The notes under the pieces are model-generated. The model did not search any database, was not told the origin of the DNA, and was given only the letters and a program-made list of their open reading frames with translations. From the NCBI GenBank assembly GCA_964533865.1, contig CAZHRC010000008.1, forward strand, positions 1-64,000: a stretch of DNA of 64,000 bases. Direction: 5' to 3'. The position numbers and the translations under genes were made by a program. The stretch comes from CAZHRC01 sp964533865 (lineage in GTDB: Bacteria; Bacillota; Clostridia; Tissierellales; Peptoniphilaceae). This document shows, one piece after another, positions 7,877 through 17,456 of this stretch. Each line of letters starts with the position of its first letter. Within the stretch, counting starts at the first letter, position 1.

Positions 7877-8692
7877 ATGACGGATATGTATATACATATT
7901 ATTTCCGACTCCACCGGCGAAACCGCTGAGCAAATCGTTAAAGCATCTGTCGCTCAATTTGATATGACTGAGCCCAAAATCATTCGGCACTCCGGTATTC
8001 GAGACAGTTATGACCTCGAAGAACTCCTCGACGAGATTTTGCAATATGGACCAAATCAAATCGTTTATTTTTCTTTAGTCAACGACGAGCTTCTCGATCT
8101 TGTTAACCACTTCTGTGAATTGCACAACATCGTCCACGTCGACGTGTTGACCCCATCAATCGGGGCGATTCAACGCCTGATTCACAAAAAACCGAGCGTA
8201 GTGCCCGGCGCCTATCGTCAATTGGACGAAGAGTACTTTCAACGCGTTGAGGCAATCGAATTCACGGTGCGGTACGACGATGGAAAAGACCCTCGCGGGG
8301 TGCTCTCTGCTGACCTTGTCATCGTTGGAGTCTCTCGTACCTCGAAGACACCGCTTTCCATGTACTTAGCCAACAAAAACTATAAGGTGACCAACATTCC
8401 CATCGTTCCAGAAAGCCAACCGCCAGAAGAAATCTATCAGGTACCGTCTAGTAAAGTCATTGGCCTGACCAATTCACCGGATAACTTGGCTAAAATACGC
8501 AAAGAACGCCTAAAGAGCCTTGGCGTATCCGACCGTTCTAGCTATTCGGATATGGCTCGCATTCTCGACGAATTAGAGTTTGCCCATAACATCATGAAGC
8601 GCATCGGTTGCCCCATTATCGACGTTTCAAATCGCGCTATTGAGGAAACCGCGGATATTATCATCCGACATCTAAATAAAATTGATCATTGA
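7877..8692 (+). CDS. PPDK regulatory protein (DUF299 kinase/phosphorylase)
   Basis: The 271-residue protein belongs to the DUF299 family. These proteins switch pyruvate, phosphate dikinase off by ADP-dependent phosphorylation of a threonine next to the catalytic histidine, and on again by phosphate-dependent removal. The N-terminus IISDSTGETAE and the P-loop-like GVSRTSKTPLS near residue 150 are family hallmarks. ATG 7877 is chosen because GGAGG (7864-7868) is eight bases upstream; the ATG at 7862 overlaps that site. It is followed after 13 bases by ppdK, its expected target. An extended -10 (TGATATAAT) ends at 7826. Confidence 0.95.
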   Translation: MTDMYIHIISDSTGETAEQIVKASVAQFDMTEPKIIRHSGIRDSYDLEELLDEILQYGPNQIVYFSLVNDELLDLVNHFCELHNIVHVDVLTPSIGAIQRLIHKKPSVVPGAYRQLDEEYFQRVEAIEFTVRYDDGKDPRGVLSADLVIVGVSRTSKTPLSMYLANKNYKVTNIPIVPESQPPEEIYQVPSSKVIGLTNSPDNLAKIRKERLKSLGVSDRSSYSDMARILDELEFAHNIMKRIGCPIIDVSNRAIEETADIIIRHLNKIDH

Positions 8693-8705
8693 AAGGGGAA
8701 GTAAC

Positions 8706-11339
8706 ATGACGCAAAAGTACGTTTACAATTTTAGAGAAGGTAAAAAAGAAATGAAGAGCCTTCTAGGAGGCAAGGGCGCTAACCTTGCCGAAATGACTAA
8801 CTTGGGATTAAACGTTCCCGGCGGATTTACCGTCACAACCGAAGCTTGTAATCGATTTTACGATGAAGGCAGTCAATTGTGGTCCGATCTCCTTGACGAA
8901 ATTCGCTCACACATCGAAATCGTTGAGAAGGATCTCAACAAGCGTTTCAATGACACTGAAAACCCACTGCTGTTCTCGGTGCGCTCTGGTGCGGTGTTCT
9001 CCATGCCAGGTATGATGGATACCATCCTAAACCTCGGTCTGACCGACGATGCAGTAAAAGGCTTAGCCCATTCCACAGGAAACGAACGCTTTGCCTATGA
9101 CAGTTACCGTCGATTTATCCAAATGTTTGGCGACGTGGCCATGGATATTCCAAAGGTTCTCTTTGACCATAAACTCGAAGCGATGAAAGAAAAGAAAGGC
9201 GTCAAACTCGACACCGATCTTGACGCAGAAGACCTAAAAGCCCTCGTCGAGGAGTTTAAAAAGGTCTACAAACAAGAAATCGGTAAAAACTTCCCACAAG
9301 ACCCCTTTGAACAGCTAAAACTTTCAATAATGGCCGTTTTCCGCTCTTGGAACAACCCACGCGCCAACCTGTATCGCAAACTCAACGACATTCCAGATAA
9401 CTTGGGTACCGCCGTCAACGTCCAATCCATGGTTTTTGGAAACATGGGCGACACCTCAGGTACTGGGGTAGCTTTCTCCCGTAACCCAGCGACGGGTGAA
9501 AACGTCTTATTTGGCGAGTTTTTATTAAACGCTCAAGGGGAAGACGTCGTAGCTGGTATTCGTACCCCTGAAGAAATCAGTCACCTGAACGACCTTATGC
9601 CCCATCTTTTCGAAGAATTCCGCGACACCGCTAACAAATTGGAACTTCACTACAAAGATATGCAAGACTTGGAGTTCACCATCGAAAACGGTCGTCTGTT
9701 CATCCTTCAAACCCGTAACGGCAAGCGTACCGCGCAAGCTGCCATCAACGTCGCCGTCGACCTTGTCGAAGAAGGCATTCTATCGAAAGAAGAAGCGATT
9801 ATGCGCATCGAACCCGATAGTTTAGATCAACTTCTACACCCAACGTTTGACAAAGACGCTCTCGCTGAAAGAACGCCAATCACCAAAGGGCTTGCCGCTT
9901 CTCCTGGTGCAGCATCCGGTAAAATCGTCTTCACGGCAAAAGCTGCTAAAGAAGAATTTGATAAAGGCGAAAAAGTCATATTAGTCCGCCAAGAAACCTC
10001 TCCAGAAGACTTAGAAGGCATGGTTTCCTCCGAAGGGATACTGACTGCCCGTGGCGGTATGACCAGTCACGCTGCCGTCGTCGCTCGCGGAATGGGAACT
10101 TGCTGTGTTGCCGGCGCTAGCGAACTTCGCGTCGACGACAAAAACAAAGTCCTCCACTCAAAAGACCAAACCTTTAAAGAAGGTGACATTCTCTCCATCG
10201 ACGGCAACACCGGAGCCATATACGCTGGCGAAATCGCGAAGATGGAGCCAAGCCTATCGGGCAAGTTTGCCAAATTCATGGAATGGGTCGACGAAGTGCG
10301 CAGACTACGTGTTCGCACCAACGCCGACACCCCAAGAGACGCCGCTCAAGCTATCACCTTTGGAGCAGAAGGCATCGGACTTTGCCGTACAGAGCACATG
10401 TTCTTTGACGAAAACAGATTGCCAGCCGTTCGTGAAATGATCGTCTCCAATACCGTCGAAAGACGTAAAACCGCATTGGACAAAATCCTTCCCATGCAAG
10501 AAGAAGACTTCTACCAAATCTACAAAATCATGGGCGATCGTCCAGTGACCGTGCGTTTATTAGACCCACCACTACACGAATTCATGCCCACTGAAGAAAA
10601 AGATATCCAACGCCTTGCCGACGACCTCAGCCTTTCTTACCAAGAAGTAGTCGATGTCATCGAAGATAAAAAAGAAGTCAATCCGATGCTTGGTCACCGC
10701 GGCCTGCGCTTAGCGGTCACCTATCCGGAAATCTATCGCATGCAAGCCCGCGCCATTATCCAAGCAGCACTTCGCGTCAAAAAAGAAGATTTCCCAAATA
10801 TCATCCCAGAAATCATGATCCCGTTGGTTTGTGACGAAGTGGAATTCAAATACGTTAAAGACGAAATCGTCGACGAAATCAATCGCGTATTCGAAGAAAA
10901 AGGCGATTCGGTCAACTACCTACTGGGTACCATGATCGAAATCCCAAGAGCTTGCTTACTCGCGGATGAAATCGCAAAAGAAGCCGAGTTCTTCAGCTTC
11001 GGTACCAACGACCTCACGCAAATGACCTATGGTTTCTCTCGAGATGACGCCGGTAAATTCCTCGCGGAATACGACGACAAAGGACTCTTCCCGAAAGATC
11101 CTTTCCGCGTCCTCGACCAACGTGGCGTAGGCCAATTGGTGAAACTCGCAGCTGAAAAAGGCCGCGCAGCTCGTCCTGACATCCACCTAGGCATCTGCGG
11201 CGAACACGGCGGCGAACCCACTACCGTTGAGTTCTGCAACCACATTGGTCTAGACTACGTCTCCTGCTCACCTTACCGCGTACCGATCGCGCGTTTGGCA
11301 GCAGCGCAAGCGACCATTAAAGAAAGAGAAGACGCTTAA
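8706..11339 (+). CDS. ppdK: pyruvate, phosphate dikinase
   Basis: The 877-residue enzyme interconverts pyruvate + ATP + phosphate with PEP + AMP + pyrophosphate. In order it carries the N-terminal ATP-grasp domain (from GGKGANLAEM), the phosphohistidine domain with GGMTSHAAV, and the C-terminal PEP/pyruvate barrel. The catalytic histidine is His455 and the barrel cysteine in GICGEHGG is Cys831, the same numbers as in the Clostridium symbiosum enzyme. Thr453 in the same motif is the expected regulatory phosphorylation site. ATG 8706 is six bases after GAAAGGGGAA. Together with its regulator it sets pyruvate/PEP flow in an anaerobe. Confidence 0.98.
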   Translation: MTQKYVYNFREGKKEMKSLLGGKGANLAEMTNLGLNVPGGFTVTTEACNRFYDEGSQLWSDLLDEIRSHIEIVEKDLNKRFNDTENPLLFSVRSGAVFSMPGMMDTILNLGLTDDAVKGLAHSTGNERFAYDSYRRFIQMFGDVAMDIPKVLFDHKLEAMKEKKGVKLDTDLDAEDLKALVEEFKKVYKQEIGKNFPQDPFEQLKLSIMAVFRSWNNPRANLYRKLNDIPDNLGTAVNVQSMVFGNMGDTSGTGVAFSRNPATGENVLFGEFLLNAQGEDVVAGIRTPEEISHLNDLMPHLFEEFRDTANKLELHYKDMQDLEFTIENGRLFILQTRNGKRTAQAAINVAVDLVEEGILSKEEAIMRIEPDSLDQLLHPTFDKDALAERTPITKGLAASPGAASGKIVFTAKAAKEEFDKGEKVILVRQETSPEDLEGMVSSEGILTARGGMTSHAAVVARGMGTCCVAGASELRVDDKNKVLHSKDQTFKEGDILSIDGNTGAIYAGEIAKMEPSLSGKFAKFMEWVDEVRRLRVRTNADTPRDAAQAITFGAEGIGLCRTEHMFFDENRLPAVREMIVSNTVERRKTALDKILPMQEEDFYQIYKIMGDRPVTVRLLDPPLHEFMPTEEKDIQRLADDLSLSYQEVVDVIEDKKEVNPMLGHRGLRLAVTYPEIYRMQARAIIQAALRVKKEDFPNIIPEIMIPLVCDEVEFKYVKDEIVDEINRVFEEKGDSVNYLLGTMIEIPRACLLADEIAKEAEFFSFGTNDLTQMTYGFSRDDAGKFLAEYDDKGLFPKDPFRVLDQRGVGQLVKLAAEKGRAARPDIHLGICGEHGGEPTTVEFCNHIGLDYVSCSPYRVPIARLAAAQATIKEREDA

Positions 11340-11362
11340 ATCTAACCACAACCCTACCAAAA

Positions 11363-11403
11363 AACCACGAAAGAGCAGTGATGCTCATTCGTGGTTCTTT
11401 TTT
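11363..11403. terminator. bidirectional terminator between ppdK and the amidase
   Basis: AACCACGAA...TTCGTGGTT with an inner AGAGCA/TGCTC stem is followed by CTTTTTTT on plus and by TTTTTTGG on minus. It can end both ppdK and the convergent amidase gene. Confidence 0.85.
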
Positions 11404-11450
11404 ATCTACGGTCTATCTCTTGTCACAAAAAAGGGCAAAGAAAGAAGGTT

Positions 11451-13055
11451 TTATTCTGCGAAATACCCACGAACCGCCGCCACCATCCCCTTGACCAATT
11501 TATTTTGATAATCGGGATCCGATAGGAGACGATCTTCTTTTGCGTTGGACATGTAACCCATTTCGATCAGTACATTAGGCATCGTTGCCCAATTGTTTCC
11601 GCTCATGGTGTCTGTTTCCCATATACCATCGGAAGCAGCGCCTGTGCTGTCGACCATGTGTTTCAACATCAACTCCGCCAACCTTCGGTTGTTTTTATAC
11701 AACTCGGGATGGTAGGGGGATTTCGCCGTCGGAATGACCATGAGGATCCCCTCTTTTTTTGAATTATTGACCGAATTGGCATGGATGCGCAAAAAGAGAT
11801 CCGCTTTTTTCTCTGTTGCAAGCTTAGCGCGTTCCGCATTGGAAATATCGACATTTGCTGTCGTTCTCCCATAGTGGACTTCATAACCCGTCTCTTCCAA
11901 CGCCTTGCCCAACTTTAATGACACTTCTAAGTTGAGCTCGTGCTCTGGCCGTTTGGTAACCACTCCAGAGGTGCCAGAGGACACCTTTGCCTTTTTTTCA
12001 GAAGCTCCAGGTCCAACAGGCTCTCTATCGCTGTTGCCCTTACCTTGATGACCCGGGTCGATAAAGACGATTTTCGAAGGCGGTTTTTTTACTGGTTCGG
12101 GAATCGCCGGCTCGCCTTTGATTTCCCTTTCGACCTTGTTAGAAATCGCAGCTTCCCCGCCGATGAGCACCACGTTTTCAATCCCCGATGCGGTCAGGTA
12201 AGCTTTTGTTTCAGGCGCGAGGCTATCCTTTGGACTCAAGAGCAGCACAGCCTGTCGATGGACCACCATTGGCGCCACCGCTAAACCATCGGGGAAATTT
12301 TCTCCGCTGGCGACGATGACGGTTTTGGGAGTGATCCCTAAATCTACAGGGTGGCGTTTTGCCACTTCCACAGCGGTAGCGTAGCGATTTTCACCGGCGA
12401 TCCGATCGGTCGCCTTTCCTTTAACGGACGCCTCGCCGCCAATAACTAAACCCGAGCTGACCTTTTCCGATGGGGCGATGAGATCGAGTAAGCCAATTGA
12501 TCCATCGGCACCAAAGCCCCTACCGACATAGGCTGACGCCGCCAGTGCATCGGCAAACCCATTGCCATTAACGTAAGCTTTCCGATCACCTGTCCTCGCT
12601 CCGCCGAGGAGCGCTTGACGCTTTCTCCCGATGATCGACGCCGTTTCGTAGCGATCGCTCCCCGCCAGCCGTTCGACGTCGAATTCATCATCGAGTTGCC
12701 TTTCCACCTCTGATGAGATGGCGTTGACCCCACCGAGGAGATAGACTTTTGAAACCTTTAACCTGCGCAATTCACTGAGCACTTGTTGCGGAATCCGATT
12801 CTTTTCCACCAAGATCATCGGCCCTTCGATTTGAATCGCGAGAGTGCCGCCGACAAGGGCATCCGGGTAGTTTTCTCCGCTGGCGATAACCGCTCCGTCA
12901 GCGCTGGTAAAGGTCTGTGCGCTAATCTCGACCGCTGTTTCATAGCGATTGGCTCCGCTGATACGAGTCACCTTGCGATCCGCATACGCGCGCCCGGTGA
13001 ACAGTGATGTAACGATGAGGATTCCCAAAACCATCCCAAAAATTTTTCGATTCAT
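11451..13055 (-). CDS. N-acetylmuramoyl-L-alanine amidase with three cell-wall-binding-2 repeats
   Basis: The 534-residue secreted protein has a signal peptide (residues 1-25, ending GRAYA), then three cell-wall-binding-2 repeats (about 30-310) marked by RISGANRYETA, RLAGSDRYETA and RIAGENRYATA. The C-terminal third is an Amidase_3 domain that cuts between muramic acid and the stem peptide. The zinc ligands are visible in FIDPGHQG, the Glu of PEHELNLEV and LRIHANS, with the catalytic Glu in IEMGYMSN. CWB2 repeats anchor many clostridial surface proteins. It is a single gene with an AAAGGAGAAGAG ribosome site. Confidence 0.95.
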   Translation of the reverse strand: MNRKIFGMVLGILIVTSLFTGRAYADRKVTRISGANRYETAVEISAQTFTSADGAVIASGENYPDALVGGTLAIQIEGPMILVEKNRIPQQVLSELRRLKVSKVYLLGGVNAISSEVERQLDDEFDVERLAGSDRYETASIIGRKRQALLGGARTGDRKAYVNGNGFADALAASAYVGRGFGADGSIGLLDLIAPSEKVSSGLVIGGEASVKGKATDRIAGENRYATAVEVAKRHPVDLGITPKTVIVASGENFPDGLAVAPMVVHRQAVLLLSPKDSLAPETKAYLTASGIENVVLIGGEAAISNKVEREIKGEPAIPEPVKKPPSKIVFIDPGHQGKGNSDREPVGPGASEKKAKVSSGTSGVVTKRPEHELNLEVSLKLGKALEETGYEVHYGRTTANVDISNAERAKLATEKKADLFLRIHANSVNNSKKEGILMVIPTAKSPYHPELYKNNRRLAELMLKHMVDSTGAASDGIWETDTMSGNNWATMPNVLIEMGYMSNAKEDRLLSDPDYQNKLVKGMVAAVRGYFAE

Positions 13056-13094
13056 CTCTTCTCCTTTGTCCTTTCACGTTAGAAGTGATCTACT

Positions 13095-15632
13095 CTATGG
13101 CTGCAGATGTCTGTAAAAGATTTTTTTCAAGACTTCCCCTGACAAGATATACAATGCGACGAGAGCAAAAATTGCACCGATCATCGTCACAGGCAATGGC
13201 GTAAAGTGGAGCAAACTACCGATCGGCGTGTAGGGTAGCGCTAAGGTTATGATGACCACCATCACCGTCGCTACCACCATGCCTTTTGAAGGTTTACTTT
13301 GGTGTAAGGTCTTTTGTGTGCGCATAACAAAAACAATCATCCCCGCGGATAGAATCGACTCGGTAAACCATCCCGTTTGGAACAAAGCTTCATTGGCTTT
13401 GAAAACAAAAATCAACAGCCCAAAAGTCAGATAGTCAAAGACGGAACTCAAAAGCCCAAAAGTCATCATAAACTTCTTAATAAAGTCGATGTTCCAGCGG
13501 TGAGGTCGCTCCAACATTTCAGGGTCCACATTGTCCTTGGCAATCTGCATTTCCGGAAGGTCCGTCAACAGGTTGGCCAAAAGGATTTGGGTGGGCATCA
13601 AGGGTAAAAAAGGCAAAAACAAGGAAGCACCTGCCATACTAAACATATTTCCAAAATTGGCAGAAGTCGCCATAAACACGTATTTCATCGTGTTTGCAAA
13701 GGTGCTGCGCCCAGCTCGGATCCCGTCGATGAGCACTTCTAGGTCCTGTTCCAAAAGCACGATATTCGCCGCTTCTTTAGCCACATCCGCCGCATCGTTG
13801 ACCGAAACTCCCACATCTGCAGCGTGGATGGCCGAAGCGTCGTTGATGCCATCGCCCATATATCCCACCACCTTACCCGCCTTGAGCAGGCTCAAGATGA
13901 TCCGCTCTTTTTGGTTGGGGTCGATTTCCGCAAATACGGCAATATCCGCCATTTTCCGTTGGAGCGCCATTTCGTTCATCTTGGTGAGTTCGTCACCGGT
14001 TAACACCTCATCGGTGGAAAGTTCCAATTCCTTTGCGATATTTGCAGCGACGTAGCGGTTATCACCGGTTATCACCTTGAGTTGAACTCCCAGTTGCGCC
14101 AGTTCCTTTACCGTTTCTCCTATATGGGGTTTCAAAGGATCGAGGAAAGTGATCATTCCAGCAAAGATCATGTCCTTTTCTTCGACTTCATCTGGATCGA
14201 TGCCAGTCGTACTTTTATAAGCGACACCAAGGGTTCGATAACCCGATGCGCTCAGATTTTGGAAGCGTTCCTTTAACCCGTCTTCCATCCCTTCCAAAGG
14301 AAGGATCTTACCCTGTGGATCCTCGTAGAAGGAACACACCTCCAACACATTGCTAAATGCCCCTTTCACCACTAACAGATCCTTGTCTTTTAAAGGCGAA
14401 TCCTCTGGTGTTTTTAAGATGACACCCATGCGTTTGTCGACGAAGTTATAGGGGATTTCCCTTAATTTTTGATACCCGGAAAGATCTAGAGGCAGAGCGG
14501 TTTTTATCGCTTCATCGATGGCATTGCCATACCCGGACTGTAGGGAAGCATTAAGTAAACTGAGCGCGCCAACCCTCTCCGAGTGTTCCCCTTCCACATT
14601 TAAAGTGGCGTCGAGCTGGACGACCCCCACGGTGATCGTGCCAGTTTTGTCCGTGCAGAGTACATCCATCGATCCAAAATTCTCAATGGATTCCAGTTTT
14701 TTAACGATGACTTTTTTCTCCGCCATCCTCTTGGAACCCGAAGAGAGGTTGACGCTGATAATCGCAGGCAACAGCTGTGGCGTCAAACCCACTGCCAAAG
14801 ACATGGAAAATAAGAAGGAATCGAACACCGGTTTTTTGAGGACGATATTAACCAAGAAAATTACCATTAATAAAGTGGCAGTGACTTTCATCAACAAATT
14901 GCCAAATTGGCGAACGCCCTTTTCAAAATCCGTCTCCGGTTCACGTTGCTGTAAATGGGATGAGATGTTACCAAACTCCGTATTGGCGCCAGTATCGGCG
15001 ACAACAAAGGTGCCTGTGCCACTGATGACGTGAGTTCCCATCCAAAGACAGTTTGAACGCTGGCTCAAGTTTGAATTTTTATCTAATATCCCGATTTTTT
15101 TCTCCACCGGAAACGTTTCTCCAGTCATACTCGATTCGTCGATGGATAGAGCATTTTCTTCAATCAACAGTCCGTCTGCGGGGATCACATCCCCAGCGCT
15201 TAACTCCACCACATCCCCTGGGACGATGTGTGCCAATGGTATTTGAGCCACAGTGCCATCTCTGCGCACATTGGCTTTGATCGACACCACCTCGAGCAAC
15301 TTAGACACTGCATTTCCTGCGTTGTACTCTTGAAAAAATCCGAGGGCTGCACTGGCTAAAACGATAAGTAGGATAATAATCGAATCGGTGTAGTCCTTTA
15401 AAATGACCGAGATGACCACCGCAAACAGGAGAATCAACGTAATAGGACTTGAGAGTTGCTTTAAAAAAAGCTTGAAAGGACTCGCTTTTTCTTTGGATAC
15501 CAGCTTATTATCCCCGTAGATCAATCGTCTTTTTTCCACCTCATTTTGGGTCAATCCAGCCTGTGATGTATTGAGCTCATCCATGACACCGTTGGCGTCA
15601 AAAGACCAAAACCCTTCAATTCTTTTGTTCAT
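13095..15632 (-). CDS. mgtA: magnesium-type P-type ATPase (MgtA/MgtB family)
   Basis: The 845-residue P3B ATPase probably imports Mg2+. Visible motifs are the actuator SMTGET, the membrane motif GLTPQLLPAI characteristic of the Mg2+ subgroup, the phosphorylation loop CTDKTGT and the hinge GDGINDASA. About ten membrane segments flank these domains. ATG 15632 follows GGAGGGGATT; the ATG four codons earlier overlaps that site. An extended -10-like GGGTATAAT is at about 15679-15684. I looked for an M-box Mg2+ riboswitch in the 200-base upstream gap and saw none; other regulators are possible. Confidence 0.93.
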   Translation of the reverse strand: MNKRIEGFWSFDANGVMDELNTSQAGLTQNEVEKRRLIYGDNKLVSKEKASPFKLFLKQLSSPITLILLFAVVISVILKDYTDSIIILLIVLASAALGFFQEYNAGNAVSKLLEVVSIKANVRRDGTVAQIPLAHIVPGDVVELSAGDVIPADGLLIEENALSIDESSMTGETFPVEKKIGILDKNSNLSQRSNCLWMGTHVISGTGTFVVADTGANTEFGNISSHLQQREPETDFEKGVRQFGNLLMKVTATLLMVIFLVNIVLKKPVFDSFLFSMSLAVGLTPQLLPAIISVNLSSGSKRMAEKKVIVKKLESIENFGSMDVLCTDKTGTITVGVVQLDATLNVEGEHSERVGALSLLNASLQSGYGNAIDEAIKTALPLDLSGYQKLREIPYNFVDKRMGVILKTPEDSPLKDKDLLVVKGAFSNVLEVCSFYEDPQGKILPLEGMEDGLKERFQNLSASGYRTLGVAYKSTTGIDPDEVEEKDMIFAGMITFLDPLKPHIGETVKELAQLGVQLKVITGDNRYVAANIAKELELSTDEVLTGDELTKMNEMALQRKMADIAVFAEIDPNQKERIILSLLKAGKVVGYMGDGINDASAIHAADVGVSVNDAADVAKEAANIVLLEQDLEVLIDGIRAGRSTFANTMKYVFMATSANFGNMFSMAGASLFLPFLPLMPTQILLANLLTDLPEMQIAKDNVDPEMLERPHRWNIDFIKKFMMTFGLLSSVFDYLTFGLLIFVFKANEALFQTGWFTESILSAGMIVFVMRTQKTLHQSKPSKGMVVATVMVVIITLALPYTPIGSLLHFTPLPVTMIGAIFALVALYILSGEVLKKIFYRHLQP

Positions 15633-15760
15633 AATCCCCTCCATTCTTGGCGTAACGCCACGATCTACTTTCTCTTTTATTATACCCTAAATGGCAGTAC
15701 GCCCTTTTAAAAACAAATGATTTCGATGTTAACTTCGGATGTGATGAAGGGATAAAAACC

Positions 15761-15809
15761 TAAAAAAACAACACCGGCATCATCATTGAGGTGATGTCGG
15801 TGTTGTGTT
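15761..15809 (-). terminator. terminator after flavodoxin gene
   Basis: On the minus strand AACACCGACATCA pairs with TGATGCCGGTGTT and is followed by TTTTTTT. It ends the flavodoxin transcript before the mgtA promoter. Confidence 0.85.
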
Positions 15810-15837
15810 GTCGCCTTGTATCTTGTCGCCATTCAGC

Positions 15838-16314
15838 TTATAAAACAGCGCAAAACGCGTCAATTCGACGGGTCACTTCTTCTTCCAACCCTTGAAGGGG
15901 GCTGATGAGTTCAAGTTCAGCGATGACGTTATTCAATTTAAAATCGTCTTTCATGTGTTTTATCGCCGTTTCCGTTCCTGATTCGCTACTGGAAACAAAA
16001 ATGCCCACTGGTTTTTCTGATAGGTCGTTTTCTTCTAAGAATGTGCCAATCGCTGGCGCGTAGTACCCTGCCCACACCGGCGATCCGATAATGATTTTGT
16101 CGTATTTCGAAGCGTCAAAATCATAGGGGGCAAGTTTTGGACGAATCCCCACCACTTCATCGGATCCACTGTAGATGAACTGACGGATCAATCCTTTAGA
16201 GTAAGCTTTTTTTGGCTCTATGGCAATCAATTCCGCCCCTGTATGCGCCGCGATTTTTTCTGCCACATACCGACAATTCCCTTCATAAGAAAAGTACACG
16301 ATTGCTGTTGTCAT
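15838..16314 (-). CDS. flavodoxin family protein
   Basis: The 158-residue protein has the flavodoxin fold. The FMN phosphate loop lies at the start (YFSYEGNCRYVAEKIA), where the usual TGNT is replaced by YEGNC, and GSPVWAGYYAP near residue 80 contacts the flavin ring. It resembles the Flavodoxin_4 group, small FMN electron carriers or quinone-reductase-like proteins. ATG 16314 follows AGGAGGGAGAACATC; the longer reading frame upstream has no ribosome site. The partner enzyme is unknown. Confidence 0.88.
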   Translation of the reverse strand: MTTAIVYFSYEGNCRYVAEKIAAHTGAELIAIEPKKAYSKGLIRQFIYSGSDEVVGIRPKLAPYDFDASKYDKIIIGSPVWAGYYAPAIGTFLEENDLSEKPVGIFVSSSESGTETAIKHMKDDFKLNNVIAELELISPLQGLEEEVTRRIDAFCAVL

Positions 16315-16462
16315 GATGTTCTCCCTCCTCATTCCTTTGTGGTTCTCTGATAGCAAAGACTCCACTCGAAAAAACCTGAGCCTTATGCTATTACTGGAAC
16401 TTAGAAGATATATACCCCAAAACAAAGATCGCAAAGAGTCTTTTGATCAAACTTTGATCGCG

Positions 16463-17437
16463 TTATACAAAGGAACGGCGGAGTTCTTCCATGGATCTCG
16501 GTGAAAACATCCCCACTGGCACATCTAATATCGTAATGGCGCCAGTGTTGCCTTTTGCGCGCATTTTCGCTACTGCTCGCGCTGTCGCCAAATCCACCGC
16601 TCCAGTGAACTCGGGATTGCTGCCGAGTTGAAGGGAAAATTCGTAGATGGCTTTGTTACCTAATGAGGTTTCGCCGACGCGTAGGACGTGACCGCCATGG
16701 GGCATGCCGCTGTGGTCGCGCACTAGCTCCTCTTCCGACACGAAGTGCACGGTGGTGTTGTAATCAGCAAAATAGTTGGGCATCGTGACGATGGTGTCTT
16801 CGATGACTTTTTTATCCGCTGCTTCATCCGCCACCACGTAGCACACGCGGGTGTGTTTATCCGAGGTGCTCAGCACGCTCACTTTTCCTGCTCGGATGGC
16901 ATCGAGAGCCTTGTCGTTTGGAATGGTGTATTGAACTGCGCCCTTCACGCCGTCGATACGCCGAACCGCATCAGAATGGCCTTGGCTGACGCCTTTTCCC
17001 CAAAAGGTATAGGTTTCCCCTGTGGGCAGAATGGCATCGGAAAGCACGCGATTTAAGGAGAACAACCCGGGATCCCAACCTGTGGATATGAGCGAAAGGG
17101 TGCCTGCCTCTTGGCAGATGCGGTTCATTTTGTCATAGTAGTCAGGTATGCGTGCGTGAGTGTCGTAGCTGTCAACGGTGTTAAAATCTTTTGCCAATTC
17201 CGGACCTTGCACTTCGATATCGGTGGCAGACCCTCCGCAAAGGATCAATACGTCGATATCCTCTCGCCCTTCCAAAGCCTCCATCCCAAATACGGGGCTG
17301 CCCTGTGTGGTGATCGACTGCGGGTCACGTCTGGTGAAAACCCCTTTGATCTCCACATCCGCCGCCGCTAACGCCGCCGTTTCAACCCCTTTTCCCAAAT
17401 TCCCGTAGCCTACTATTCCAATGCTGAATTTTTCCAT
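16463..17437 (-). CDS. ddh: meso-diaminopimelate D-dehydrogenase
   Basis: The 324-residue NADPH enzyme converts tetrahydrodipicolinate, ammonia and NADPH directly to meso-2,6-diaminopimelate, bypassing the succinylase or acetylase branch and DapF. The Rossmann start IGIVGYGNLGKGVE, the GGSATD segment and STGWDPGLFS in the substrate domain identify it. It is the last gene of the lysine operon, 19 bases after dapB, with a GCGAGGTTAT ribosome site. No clear terminator follows; a weak GATCAAA/TTTGATC palindrome lies just downstream. Confidence 0.97.
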   Translation of the reverse strand: MEKFSIGIVGYGNLGKGVETAALAAADVEIKGVFTRRDPQSITTQGSPVFGMEALEGREDIDVLILCGGSATDIEVQGPELAKDFNTVDSYDTHARIPDYYDKMNRICQEAGTLSLISTGWDPGLFSLNRVLSDAILPTGETYTFWGKGVSQGHSDAVRRIDGVKGAVQYTIPNDKALDAIRAGKVSVLSTSDKHTRVCYVVADEAADKKVIEDTIVTMPNYFADYNTTVHFVSEEELVRDHSGMPHGGHVLRVGETSLGNKAIYEFSLQLGSNPEFTGAVDLATARAVAKMRAKGNTGAITILDVPVGMFSPRSMEELRRSFV

Positions 17438-17456
17438 ATAACCTCGCTTTCAAAAC

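Noticed and set aside
15633..15760. M-box (Mg2+) riboswitch before mgtA
   Set aside because: The gap is too short for the aptamer and terminator, and no conserved blocks were seen.
16420..16462. Terminator after ddh
   Set aside because: A GATCAAA/TTTGATC palindrome is present but without a proper loop or T run directly after it.
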